Origin: Sialis fuliginosa | Taxonomy: Eukaryota > Arthropoda > Insecta > Megaloptera > Sialidae | Assembly (NCBI GenBank): GCA_961205875.1 | Contig: OY540810.1 | Coordinates: 16,616,001 to 16,680,000 of the forward strand | Direction: 5' to 3' | DNA: 64,000 nucleotides | Part shown: one piece after another, positions 49,373 to 60,825 of the stretch | Layout of the letters: the number at the start of each line of letters is the position of its first letter | Position numbering within the stretch: position 1 is the first letter of the stretch | The notes under the pieces: model-generated | Databases searched by the model: none | What the model was told of the DNA's origin: nothing | The model's input: the letters and a program-made list of their open reading frames with translations, nothing else | Position numbers and translations under genes: made by a program

Positions 49373-52273
49373 ATGTCTGATTTAGTGTCATTATGCGTTT
49401 TGAGAGTAGAAGTTTCCAGTATCAATGATGAAACAGAAGAAACAAGTACGTATTTTATTATATGTTTATATGTATAATTACAACACTACTATTTACCAAT
49501 ATTTTTTAAACATGAATTTTTTAGATGTTGAAGGTGCTCAATCAAAAGAATATGATATAAAAGAAGGACAACGGAAAGTACATGAAATAACAGTCGAAAC
49601 ATTCCCCAGTCGATTAGAATCACCAAAAGAAGATTGGGGTTTTCTACCACCAGATTATCGTAAAGTTACATCAATGGCTGAAAAAGTCGTAGAAACAAAA
49701 GATAAATCTGTCGATGAAATTGGATTCTTTTCAGGAAATCCCTTTGTAGAGCTAACTAAAGGGATTTTACATTTATACAAGGAAGAGTAAGTACACATTT
49801 TTGTATGTTTATAATATTATAATAATTTTGATTTCTTCCAGTGTTCTAAGTACTGTTACCGACGCACTTTGTCTGTGTTTATTAGGCGTACCAGCAACAT
49901 TAACATGTAACGATTTACTTACATTCATTGCTCCATGTCACGCAGACATATTACATGTTAGAATCGTTAGAGATGCTACTCCTGATCAATATATGTCATT
50001 ATTAACGCAAGTATCAATTGTTTATATGTGATTTAAGTTTAATTCTGTTATATTATTAATTTATATTTTAGATTCCGGACAAATGAAGCCGCCAAAGAAT
50101 TCTTCGCTACATTTAATGGAGCTCCGTATAATAGTTTAGAACCTGATTATCTGTGCCGAGTTGTATGGGTGTCACGTATCGAGTGGGCTTCCGACGGAAC
50201 TCCTCCACCGAGTCACACGGAATTACCTACTTGTCCAGTTTGTCTCGGTAAAAAATATTATATTTAATAATATAATAACATATTATATATGACATCAATA
50301 TGTTTTCTAATAAACGTTGTTTACAGAAAGAATGGACGAAAGCATCGATGGCGTTTTAACAATACTTTGTAACCACGCGTTCCACACGAACTGCTTGCTG
50401 AAGTGGGGCGACTCGACATGCCCGGTGTGTCGGTGCGTGCAGTCTCCCGAGCTAGCTGAAAGCAGCGAGTGTATGCAGTGTGGGCGTCGTGCAGGATCAA
50501 CGCCACACAACACCGCCGAGTCTCTGTGGATTTGCCTAATATGTGGCCATGTGGGATGCGGTCGATACCAGGGCGGGCATGCGGCGTCCCACTACAGGGC
50601 ATCGGGCCACTGCTATGCGTTGCAGCTGGGCTCAAATCGAGTGTGGGATTATAAAGGTTCATAAAAATGCGTGTTAGTTTGTGGATGTTCTTAATATTGC
50701 TTTTTGTTAGGTGATAATTTTGTGCATCGGCTACTACAGAATAAAGGTGATGGAAAATTAGTGGCTACTGGACGTGGTCCTGAAGCTGATGAAGAAACCG
50801 AGGAGAAGGTCGATTCTGTGCAACTTGAATTTACATACTTGCTTACTTCCCAACTTGAAGCTCAACGACAATATTTCGAAGATAAACTTGGAAGGTTAGA
50901 TTTTTTTTTTTCTAAAAATATGTGCAATATTCCAATAGCTGTAATTTTTTACGATATCGATGGAAATAAACAATTGAAAGAATTCAAGCCCTAATTTCTA
51001 TTTTGAAAAGTGTTATTGCAATAATTTTTCTAAAGTTATAGCTATTTGAATATGTATTGTCAGGCCCGGATTTAGAAATTTGCCGCCCCTAGGCAGTTAC
51101 GAAAATTGCCGCCCCCCCTCGAAACTAACAGTTTAATAAAAAAATTTTTTAATAAAACTCAGGACCTTTTTTTTTTGGTCGCGTCGGATTCAAATTTTAT
51201 AAATTTTTATAAAGTTACATTAGGAAACACTGAAAGACCTTTTTTTTTAGTCCTGCTTGAGTTACATGTATAGAGAAATTATTGCTTATGGGTTGAAATT
51301 TTTACGTCTCGATTTTCGGATGGCAAACTCATCGAGAATGGAAACAAAATCAAATTCAATTCCCACGAATATAACAAGTTTTCAAAGTTTCCACCAAAAT
51401 TTGCCGCCCTTCAATTCTTGCCGCCCTAGGCAGCTGCCTACTCTGCCTGCATGGTTAATCCGGGCCTGTGTATTGTACAATTTTAAAAATTCCTCAAGTG
51501 TTTTTGAATTATTATTTTAATTTTAGGTTAGAAAATACAGCATTAGCCGAAGCCGATATTTTACGACAGAAAGTTTCACAAGCCTCGAAAAAAAATAGTG
51601 AATTAGAATCAAATCTCGCGGTTGTAACAAAAGAAAAAACGTCGCTAGAAAAAAAAGTTAATCAATTAACTACCAGGTTAATAAATATTTAATTACTTGA
51701 ATTTCAGTTGATATATAATTTTAATATACGGCTTAATTTTTTAGAATAAATTCATTACAATCAGAACTGAATGAAGAACGTCAATTAGGTAAGGCCTTAA
51801 GAAATAACCAACAACAATGGCAAAGTCGATTAACAGCTACCGAAGAGAAACTAAAACAAGTCAAATCAACAAAAGAGAAAGAAATAGCAGATCTTAAAGA
51901 CCAACTCAGAGATTTAATGTTTTACATTGAAGCTCAACAGGTTAGTTAAATCTTTTGCATTTATATACCTTGGTTTGTAAATTAGGTTATAAACCAAGGT
52001 ATATAAAGACAAGGTAGTCTCATATTCTATTATACATTTATAGCATTTGAATACATCCCCTAAGTGACGTAATTCCCGTGCGGCCGCTGAATGGTCAAGG
52101 AAATGATGAGATTACCTTGTGTTTCTATACCTTGGTTATAAACAATTCTCATAAAACATTTTTTTTAGGTTATTGATAAGTCTGAAAATAAAAATGAAAT
52201 TGCTGAAGGAACTGTTACTGTTGGTGAAGCTCCGAAACAAAAAAAACGGTCCAGGAGAAAAAAAAGTGAATAA
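49373..52273 (+). CDS. BRAP: BRCA1-associated protein (BRAP/IMP), RING E3 ligase
   Basis: Nine exons (49373-49445, 49525-49786, 49842-50006, 50072-50247, 50327-50656, 50711-50894, 51527-51676, 51745-51940, 52169-52273) encode 546 residues. The MSDLVSLCVLRVEV start fits the family N-terminus. Domains: BRAP2 RRM-like region (about 108-215), RING-H2 (about 221-263; CPVCLERMD...CNHAFHTNC...CPVCR), UBP zinc finger (about 270-360; CGHVGCGRYQGGHA, H, YALQL, WDYKGDNFVHRL), coiled coil (about 395-500) and a basic tail (KQKKRSRRKK). BRAP binds nuclear localisation signals and retains cargo in the cytoplasm, and damps KSR/Raf-MEK scaffolding until Ras activates it. Intron 3 needs a GC donor (AC|GCAAGT) to keep frame. 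Intron 6 carries a hAT MITE. Confidence 0.96.
51061..51468. mobile_element. hAT-type MITE (408 bp) in BRAP intron 6
   Basis: Begins CAGGCCCGGATTTA and ends TTAATCCGGGCCTG; flanked by perfect TGTATTGT duplications (51053-51060, 51469-51476). Subterminal GCCGCCCCTAGGCAG and GCCGCCCTAGGCAG are repeated. Without it the intron would be about 216 bp. Confidence 0.9.
51964..52140. mobile_element. Small MITE in BRAP intron 8
   Basis: The left side has TATACCTTGGTTT...AAACCAAGGTATATAAAGACAAGGTAGTCTCAT, itself a hairpin. The right side carries the inverse of its second half (GATGAGATTACCTTGTGTTTCTATACCTTGGTTATA). About 180 bp, non-coding. Confidence 0.55.
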
Positions 52274-52931
52274 TTATTAATTAATATTAATATTTATAAT
52301 AATTTATACATATTATCATAATAAATATAATGTTTGTGATTTTTTTAAAGATAGTTTATTGTTATATTATACTTTTCAGGTAAATCTTTAATAGTTTTCA
52401 GGTCCTACGGTAGTGTTGTATTCAGGCGTGGATTTAGATTTGCAATTTGGGAGGGGTCATGGTCTCTGAAATGAACAAAAAAAAAAGGTTTTTTAGTATG
52501 TATATTTAATAAGCGTTTTTCATTTAATTTACTTCAATTGGGGGGTCACGGGGGATCTGCGCTTGTGATGCATACGGTCTACAATTGAGTAATAATAATA
52601 ATAAGGTCTATATCATTGAGTGTACACTACCATTGAGTAATGACACTACATATTTACATCATCATAAGCATCATAAGTGTCGGTTCCGCCATCTAGGGGG
52701 GAACTGTCAATGCATTATTAACATCACTAGAATAACATTCCATTACATCATTTCAAAATTAGACAGCTAGTTAATTGTATATTTAGTTACATGCATGTTA
52801 TACTTCGTGTTAAACGTTTGAATTGTATAAATAAATTTAGAAATCTACAAAAACATGATTAAGTACGTGATTTAATAAATATCTGAGATTATTTAATAAA
52901 AAATTTAGTAAAAAAATAATTGAAAATAAAT
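52274..52931. other. BRAP 3' end to DHX36 5' end intergenic region
   Basis: AATAAA at 52320-52325 is a good BRAP polyadenylation signal. A repeat-like CAGGCGTGGATTTAGA start near 52424 resembles the hAT MITE termini in this window, but no matching right end was found. The DHX36 promoter must lie in the last few hundred bases; nothing specific is visible. Confidence 0.5.
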
Positions 52932-55900
52932 ATGCATCGTACTAGGTTTAATAACAGAAGAGATAATAAACCTTTTAGAAAATCACATGAACATAAACGA
53001 GAAGATCATGAAGATGATAATGGTGAAGGAACAAGTCAACCTTATAGAAGTGATCGAAAACAGTACCCTTATCCAAAACATTTAAAGGGTGCAGATATAG
53101 GAAAGTTTTTTGCTGAGAAATCTAAAAAGAAATATGAAGTATGTGGAATTGATATGACATTGGAAATAGAACAAAAATTAATATATTTTATTTATATTTT
53201 AGAAGCTCAACAACATACCAGTGAAAATTCCTAATATTATAAAAAAAGATATTATCCGTTTGTTCAATGAGTTGCCAGAAAATAACAAACCGAAAGAAGA
53301 ATTACCAGTAGAAGAAAAATACAATTTCTTAACCGATTCAAAATTTAAAAAGAACTTTTTACAAACAATACACATTAATATTCACGAAAAACTCGATGCA
53401 TTTATGGAGTACTTACCTAGCCAAGAGAACAATGAGGAACTTGATGAAAAATTTAAAATAGATTTACAAACCAAATTTCAAGAAAATAACAGATACAAAA
53501 GTATTTTAGAGTTTCGTAAAAAACTTCCAAGTTATGAAAAAAGGGAAGACATTCTTAATTTAGTGAATCAAAATCAAATTGTCGTTATTAGCGGTGAAAC
53601 AGGGTGTGGAAAAACAACACAGATTGCCCAATTTATTCTTGACGACTGGATATTAAACAACAAAGGATCGTTATGTAAAATTATTTGTACACAACCTCGT
53701 AGAATCAGTACGATCTCTGTAGCAGAGAGAGTTGCTGACGAACGGGGTGAAAGATGTGGCAACAGTGTAGGATACCAAATACGTTTAGAAAAGTATGTAT
53801 CGACAATTAAATAAACCATTCAAAAACTAAAACAACTAACTTTTTGTTGCAATTTTAGAATATTACCCCGTGAAATGGGCTCAATACTTTTTTGTACTGC
53901 TGGAGTTCTGTTACAACAGCTAGAGTCCAATCCCATTCTTCATGGATATTCACATTTAATACTTGATGAGATTCATGAACGTGATGTTATATCAGACTTC
54001 TTGATAACTATAATAAAATTAATAATATCGAAAAGGAGCGATTTAAAAGTGATATTAATGAGTGCAACATTAAATGCAGATCATTTTTCTAAGTACTTTA
54101 ATAACTCTCCATTTTTAAATATTCCTGGATTTACATATCCAGTGAAACAGTATTATCTTGAAGATGTTTTAGAAATCACCCGTTACAAATTTCCGGAAAG
54201 AAGACCCGAACCGCAAGGTAATTTATTATTATTTTAAATTAATTTAAGTCATAACAGAAATATTACAGTGTTAATCAACAAATATCTATGAAATTTTTCA
54301 AGTTTGAAATTCTACAAAAAAATCAGAAATTTGCCCACTTTTGTAGATATTTGTTTTTCCTGGTATTATAAAAAGCAAAGTGTATCTAACAAGTGTGTAG
54401 CATAGAAATTTGTTGTAAAAAGACAAATAAATTGATAGAAAAACATACTGATGTGTGTAGAAATTTTGAAATATGATAGAAATTCTTAGTTTCAATTGGC
54501 TCCCCTTCCACTGGGAGCTTTAATTAATCAAAAAAGGAGGTAAATACTCATTATTTTTTAACATAGATGAATGTCATCCCTTTGAGGGTGTCACCCGGGG
54601 TGGACTCCTTATCCGCAACTCTGATATAAAAAAAAAAAACCTGCATCCTTATCTGCATCCTCATTTTTTTATGAGGATATTATAACAGATATTTTCTACA
54701 AAACTACAAAATAATGAAGTTAGATCATGTCAAATAACTTGTGACTATAATAAAAATTTGACTTCATTAGTGTTAATAAAACTGAAGTATGTTGCTAAAC
54801 TTGATATAAGAATTTATATCATAAACATTCTTGCAAAATTTTGTACAATCATGAATATTTAACTGATTTTCAAAAAAGTGATTAATTATTTTATGACAAA
54901 TTGACAAGTCATTTGGAAGGTGAAAAAAATTGTAAATAATTTTTCATTAAATTTAATTTATTATTGCTTGATTATAAGTATTCATTTTTTTCTAAATTAA
55001 CATCTACACAAAAATACAATAAATCTTATTTATCAAATAAATTAATAATTCACATCCACATCCCCAAATCTAATCTTCCCAACATCCCCATCTGCATCCT
55101 CATCCGCTAAAACGACATCCATTACATCCCTACTTTAAGGGAGGTTGTATTGTATAAACAAAGGTCAGATTTTCTAACGTGAATACGTCTATAAATTTAC
55201 TCTTGTATTGGGAGCATAACAGAAAATCCAATGATAATGTCTGGAAACTTTCATGCAGTTGACTCATTGATTGATTGATAGTTTTGATTGTATTCAACAG
55301 ATTTACTGTATAAAACTTTAGTTTTGAGTTGTTCTGGTGAAAGTCGGGACAGGTCAACTTGGTGACGGTTAACTCGGCGATAAAAATTATTATTAGTAAA
55401 TCGTTTTTGAAAACTAGTATTTCCCCGTAGCTTCAATCGTGTGTATTATGTATAAAAAAAGTTTTATTGGCCCACATATTATTAAGGAGAAGAGGGGGGT
55501 ATAGGTTAATACTATTTAAATAAATTAAAAATATATATACAGGCTGAGTCAGTGGTACGTATTTCTTCAACATCTCTCTTTTTAGAAATGGAGGCAATAT
55601 TAAAATTTGAATAATATTATAAGTAATGATTGCACAATGTAAAAATTAAATTAAATTTGTTGTCCCAAAAAATGTGTTTAATAAATAATATTTTTTTAAT
55701 GGAATGACCTATCATACTTTGTTAAATTCCTCTTCACGCATATACAGCGGTTTAATATTTTTGAAAATCGTTAGGGGGGTAATAAGAATAAAATATTTTT
55801 GGAAAAAAATTGATTCATACATACATATTTAATTTTTTTCACCGATACAAAATTTGTATACATAATACATGCGGTCAAAGCCGCAGAGAAATTCTAGTTT

Positions 55901-58900
55901 AAAAAATGTATTTGCTAATAATAATTTTTTTTTGCAGAGTTGACCGTCACTTAGTTTGACTGTCAATAAGTTGACAATGAGTTGACCATCGCTGAGTTGG
56001 ATGCGCCGAGTTGACACGTACCCGGTGAAAGTGTATTAAGTTGATATTGAAAATAAATAAATAACAACATTATGTCGGCTTATATTCGTAGAAAAATCAA
56101 GTTGAAATACATAAATCTCAACAGCAATCCAGCGATGCTCTGCAAACTCCTTATGAGAGAGGCGTGTCACTGATGGTGCCAGTATATCTGCGTCAATGTA
56201 TGAACATCAATTTTGTGTGATCACATATGACAATAAAACGATATCTTGGCGAACATAGTAGACGTATTCACGTTATCTGTCCATACCCGCAACACAGACA
56301 CGCCCGCTTTTTTTATTTATTAGGGAATGTATTTTGTATGTTTCTGAAAATGCCGTATACTGTAAATAATTAATATACATACTAAATATTAACAACTACA
56401 GGTTATCGTAGACACTTAAAACGAACAAAAGAAATGTTTAATGAAATGAAAGAATATGAAGACATGATTCTTCCTCATGCACGTAATCTTGAAGCTAGCG
56501 GGAAATATTCTGCGCATACAATTGAACAACTTAAAAATCCAAATGCAGAAGTTCTTACAATTGAGTTGATTTTCGAATTATTAAGACACATCTGCATGAA
56601 CTGTGAAGAAGGGGCAGTATTAATATTTTTACCAGGGTTTGCCAATATCTCTAAGTTATACGATATGATTAACGAGTCAATCAGTTTTCCGTCAGATAGA
56701 TATCTCGTTCTACCTTTGCATTCCAAAATGGCAACCGTGTACCAGAAACAGATTTTCGAACGTCCAAAATCTGGTGTAAGAAAAATCATAATCGCAACAA
56801 ATATAGCTGAAACTTCGATTACTGTAGATGACGTCGTGTACGTTATTGATTGCGGTAGAATAAAAATGAAGAATTATAACGTCGAAGATAATTTAGAAAC
56901 ATTAGATACCGAATGGATAAGTTTAGCGAACGGCCGGCAAAGAAAAGGCAGAGCCGGTCGAGTCCAACCGGGAGTTTGCTATCATTTATTCAGTAAAGCT
57001 AGAGAAATGCTTTTGCCGCAGTACCAACTACCAGAAGTACTCAGATCAAAGCTTGACGAAACTATTTTAAAAATTAAAATCCTTCAGCTCGGAGACGCTA
57101 AACAGTTTCTCAGTTGTATGATGGACGTTCCTGATCCAAAAGCGATTGATACATCGTTAAAATTTTTACTTCGATTAGACGCTATAGATTCAGACGAAAA
57201 CTTGACGCCCTTGGGGTACCATTTAGCTAAATTACCCATGGATCCGCAAAACGGTAAAATGATAATTATGGGCGCACTGTTCAGTTGTTTAGATCCCATT
57301 TTATCAGTCGCGGCTTCTTTAGCGTTCAAAGATGCGTTCTTGCTACCGCTCGGTAAAGAAAAGCAAGTGGATAAGAAGAAACATGAACTGTCGAAAGGGC
57401 TTAAAAGCGATCATTTTGTTTTGATAGAAGCCTTGAGGCTTTGGGAAAGTGAACAACGATCGGGTCGCGGAAGAAGATTTTGTTACGAGTATTTTTTAAA
57501 TGAATATATCCTGAAACAATTGAACGAAATGAAAACACAGTTTGCAGAATATTTATTTGAAATGAACTTTTTAACGTCCAGGAATCCAAAAGCGAAAGAA
57601 AGTAATGAAAATATGCATAATATTGCGTTGATAAAAGCGGTTATTTGTGCTGGGTTGTTTCCAAATATAGCAAAAGTTCGGTGAGTACACTGGCGTGGAT
57701 GACCACTTTTGGGAAACCGGGAAAAGTCAGGGAAATTTTTGTAACATAACAATGCTAAATCCCCACTGTGTCAGTTCAAATCTGCGTTTCTCACAAATTT
57801 CAACAATTTCCTTTTAAAATTTGAAATAAAACGCGTCAATAAAAAAAAAGTTATATTGTTGACAAATGATTCTGTTTTATTATGTGATCTACTTTTATTA
57901 GACTAACCAATCACAAATGTAGCCCTAACGGATTCGGGTACACGCGTATACTGTGTGTATACGCGCAGTATACACACAGTATATGGCGTGTAAACGCTGT
58001 ATGCGCATAAAGTCTGTGTAACAACCGTGTAAACACCCGGTATACAGCGTGTGCTTGGGAAAATTATATACGCGCGTTACACTGTGTATAGTGCGGTATA
58101 CACGCGATTCATACGTAGTAAACTCTGAGTAAACACTTGTGTTATACTGTGTTTACGCGTGTAAACACTGAGTAAAAACACAATGTACTGGGTATACCAA
58201 GAAGTTATTCTCCGTGTAAATTCGGTGTATATGCGAAGTTTATACGCTATAAAAAACACAAACCGCAAGTTACCTCTCGCTAGGGAATCATGTTTGTGGT
58301 TTTTATAAAGGCTATAAATGTTACTTGTTTTTTTTAAACGAAAAGTAGGGCTGTAAGTATAAATACTGTTAACATACACGGTTTATTCGACGTAATCACT
58401 GTGTAAATTCTATTAGTTACACGTCTACTACACGTATGAAAACGCAATACATTCGAATAATCACTGTGTAAACTGCGTGTAAATTCTATAAGTTACACGT
58501 ATGAAAACGCGATACATTCGAATAATCACCGTGTAAACGGCGTGTATACATCGCATAAACGCCGTATAAAAAATTCCCAAGGACACGTCATATACACGGT
58601 GACTACACCCCATAAAAGCGCAATAATCAGCGTGTATACCGCGTGTAAACCGTGTATGATCAAAACCGTTAGGGAGCTCACTTCATGTTGTTATTCGGTC
58701 AATTGTTGTTGAATATATAATCAACGATTTGTAAAAATCGTGTTATTAATTCTAATGTGAAAAATAAAACTTGGTTTGTTCAGGATTGTTCATTGGGTCA
58801 TAAAAAATATTTGAGCATACATATATGAAATATTGCGCAATTGTTTAAACAATTGTCAAAGTTGATAAAATATCTCAGAACCTTTTTTTGTAGATTAAAA

Positions 58901-60031
58901 TTATCTACTGAAAAGTCAATAATTTTTGGTACAGTAGTCATTTTGATATGGGCGTCTCTCACGTCTAAACTAAACAAGTTGACATATGCTCTCATCTTGC
59001 TTAGTTTTCGTGTCGTAAGTGGTAAAAAAAAATGCTATTCATGTACATTTTACAATTCTTTAAACAATTGGGCAATGTTTCATATATGCACAAATGTTCT
59101 TTATGACCCAATGAACAAACCTGGACCAACAAATTTTTTTTCACAATAGAACTAATGTGAAAAAATAATGCATAACATTATTAGTCGGAATAATAAAATT
59201 ATTTTTTTTTATAGATACATAATTAATTTCGTGAAATTTGATTCTAATATAATTTATTTTACTTATTCGTTCAATTAACATTCGAAAATATAACGAAGTG
59301 TATCTCGCCGATTTTGATAAAATTTGGTGAATTTGTTATTTTTTTCTCTAAGGAACATTATTTTTTTATAAGTATAGAAAGAGCATTTGAATGAATGAAA
59401 ACTAAATTTTACAATTTTTTTGTTTTTCTTTAATAACAATGTTGGGAAAAAAAAACAGGGAAACTTGTTCCGATGAAAGAGTGGTCACCCTGCTGGCAGA
59501 ATATTATATTTATAGATCGTAATGAATATTTTATTTTAGGTTTGGTAGTAAATTCCCAAAGGTACGGACAATAGAAGATGGAAATGTAAAAATACATCCG
59601 TCATCTGTAAATTGTTTTGAAAATCATTTCGAGTCACCATTTTTAGCTTATCATTTAAAATTAAAATCTACTAATGTATTTCTCCACGATACGACAATGG
59701 TCCATTCGTTTCCGTTGTTGTTTTTTGGCGATAAGATATCATTTACAAATGAGGATAATAATGAACATGTGTTTATCGATGAATTTATCAAATTTAAATG
59801 TTCGTGGAGCGATGCAGAAATTATAATGAAACTTAAAAGAAAGTTATTTGATATTTTAGAAAATTTAGTTTCACATCCAAAAATGATCAAATGGACAGAA
59901 GATTCGCAAGAACTGTCTGTTTTGAAGTAAGTATTTACACGATAGATATTTAGAATAAACATAAATAATGGTCATTTTTTTCCAGGTTAGTAACTCGACT
60001 TATCACTTGCGAATTTGTTTATAGATGGTAA
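52932..60031 (+). CDS. DHX36: ATP-dependent DEAH-box helicase DHX36 (RHAU)
   Basis: Six exons (52932-53138, 53203-53792, 53859-54217, 56402-57680, 59540-59926, 59986-60031) give 955 residues. The N-terminal tail carries the RHAU-specific motif (about 46-67; [17 protein letters not shown]), the amphipathic helix that caps parallel G-quadruplexes. The helicase core shows GETGCGKTT (200-208), [19 protein letters not shown] (302-305), SAT (334-336), [12 protein letters not shown] and QRKGRAGR (565-572), followed by winged-helix, ratchet and OB-fold regions. Human DHX36 is about 1008 residues, so it is full length. It unwinds G-quadruplex RNA and DNA with ATP. Splicing the first intron is required to remove an in-frame extension. 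The two large introns (54218-56401, 57681-59539) are filled by transposons. DHX36 is preferred over DHX9/DHX57-type relatives because of the N-terminal motif. Confidence 0.95.
54218..56401. other. DHX36 intron 3, repeat-filled
   Basis: About 2.2 kb without exons. Contains TGCATCCTCAT / ATCCGC words near 54610-54670 that reappear inverted-like near 55090-55125, suggesting one diverged element, and a second element at 55336-56040 (listed separately). Short open frames are not coding. Confidence 0.6.
55336..56040. mobile_element. Element with GAGTTGACC-rich inverted ends
   Basis: The left end GGTGAAAGTCGGGACAGGTCAACTTGG...TTAACTCGGCG is mirrored on the right by CGCCGAGTTGACACGTACCCGGTGAAAG. Just inside the right end, AGTTGAC words repeat at about 10-25 bp spacing (55937-56012). 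No coding sequence. Class unknown. Confidence 0.5.
57688..59500. mobile_element. Transposon occupying nearly all of DHX36 intron 4
   Basis: The left end CACTGGCGTGGATGACCACTTT lies 7 bp after the splice donor. The right end, read inward, is GCCAGCAGGGTGACCACTCTTT, about 40 bp before the acceptor. Both sides continue with GGGAAA-rich sequence (GGGAAACCGGGAAAAGTCAGGG on the left). Removing it would leave an intron of about 50 bp, the size of neighbouring introns. A second element (57921-58676) is nested inside. Confidence 0.55.
57921..58676. mobile_element. Nested element built of GTATAC/GTGTAAAC words
   Basis: Bounded by AGCCCTAACGG at the left and CCGTTAGGGAGCT at the right (9 bp exact core, CCCTAACGG). 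The interior is densely packed with CGTGTATAC, GTGTAAAC, TACACG and GTATACACG variants on both strands at roughly 10-20 bp spacing. It is richer in CpG than the surrounding intron. No open frame makes sense. Confidence 0.55.
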
Positions 60032-60091
60032 TAATTTAATAATTTATGTTAACATTTAATGTTTTTCTAAAATATAATGTGTAAAGAATTA

Positions 60092-60097
60092 AATAAA
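60092..60097 (+). promoter_or_regulatory. Candidate polyadenylation signal of DHX36
   Basis: AATAAA 60 bp after the DHX36 stop codon. Confidence 0.55.
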
Positions 60098-60825
60098 TTT
60101 ATGATTTTAAAACTGTCTTTTATTAAATACACACATAAAGTTAATTAAGGGATCAGAATATTCAAAGTTTTCTAATTTTAGGAAAAATGATCATTTATCA
60201 ATAAATAAAATACCATTTTAAAGATCCTTTCTTTTTAGTGATTTTTGCAAAAACTTATATTAATTTTTTGTCATGATATGGGATTATAAAACAAACAAAA
60301 AAAATTTTTTGTAAAATTTCTTAAAATGCTCGGGGTTAAAAAAATATTTTAAACAAAATGTACTGATGTAGTTCGAAAGATTGTAGCTTATTTCAAAATA
60401 CTTTTTTAGATTTAATTTTCATTCATTTTTTACAGAGCAATGTGATTATAAAGCAAGCAAAAAAAATGTATCAAATTCTGTTAGGGCGAATGGGGTGAAA
60501 AACGTGTATTTAGATTAAATCTGTTAATATCACTCAAAAACGTAAAATTTTAACTCTGAACTGATTTTTTTATTTTACATTTTACAAACCTTACAAAAAA
60601 AATACATTCTTATTTGCTTTATAACTGTAAAAATATATAAAGTAAATTTTATTTATGTACCATTATTTTTACAAATATTTTGATCCCTCCATTCTTTCAA
60701 AAAACCAAAACAACCCTTATAAAATAATTTAAAAAAACGATGCTTCTGTAAATATATTTAAAAGTTTCATTAAAAATAAATATATTGATTTAAAAAAAAG
60801 GATATATTAAAAATATAAATACAAA
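60098..60825. other. Tail-to-tail intergenic region DHX36/SNRNP40
   Basis: AT-rich sequence with two or three diverged blocks of AAAGCAAGCAAAAAAAATG / AAACAAACAAAAAAAATTT type, similar to sequence near 25670. No gene. It must contain the 3' ends of both genes. Confidence 0.5.

Noticed and set aside
52424-52580. Possible additional hAT-like MITE starting CAGGCGTGGATTTAGA
   Set aside because: No matching inverted right end or 8 bp duplication was found, so it is not listed as an element.
53139-53202. In-frame extension of DHX36 exon 1 ending in a stop within the first intron
   Set aside because: GT at 53139 and AG at 53201 define a 64 nt intron; removing it joins KYE to [11 protein letters not shown] in frame and restores the family sequence.
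57921-58676. GTGTAAAC/CCCTAA words as telomeric repeat or CRISPR-like array
   Set aside because: The spacing is irregular, the words are degenerate and lie on both strands, and insect telomeres are TTAGG. It fits a transposable element better.
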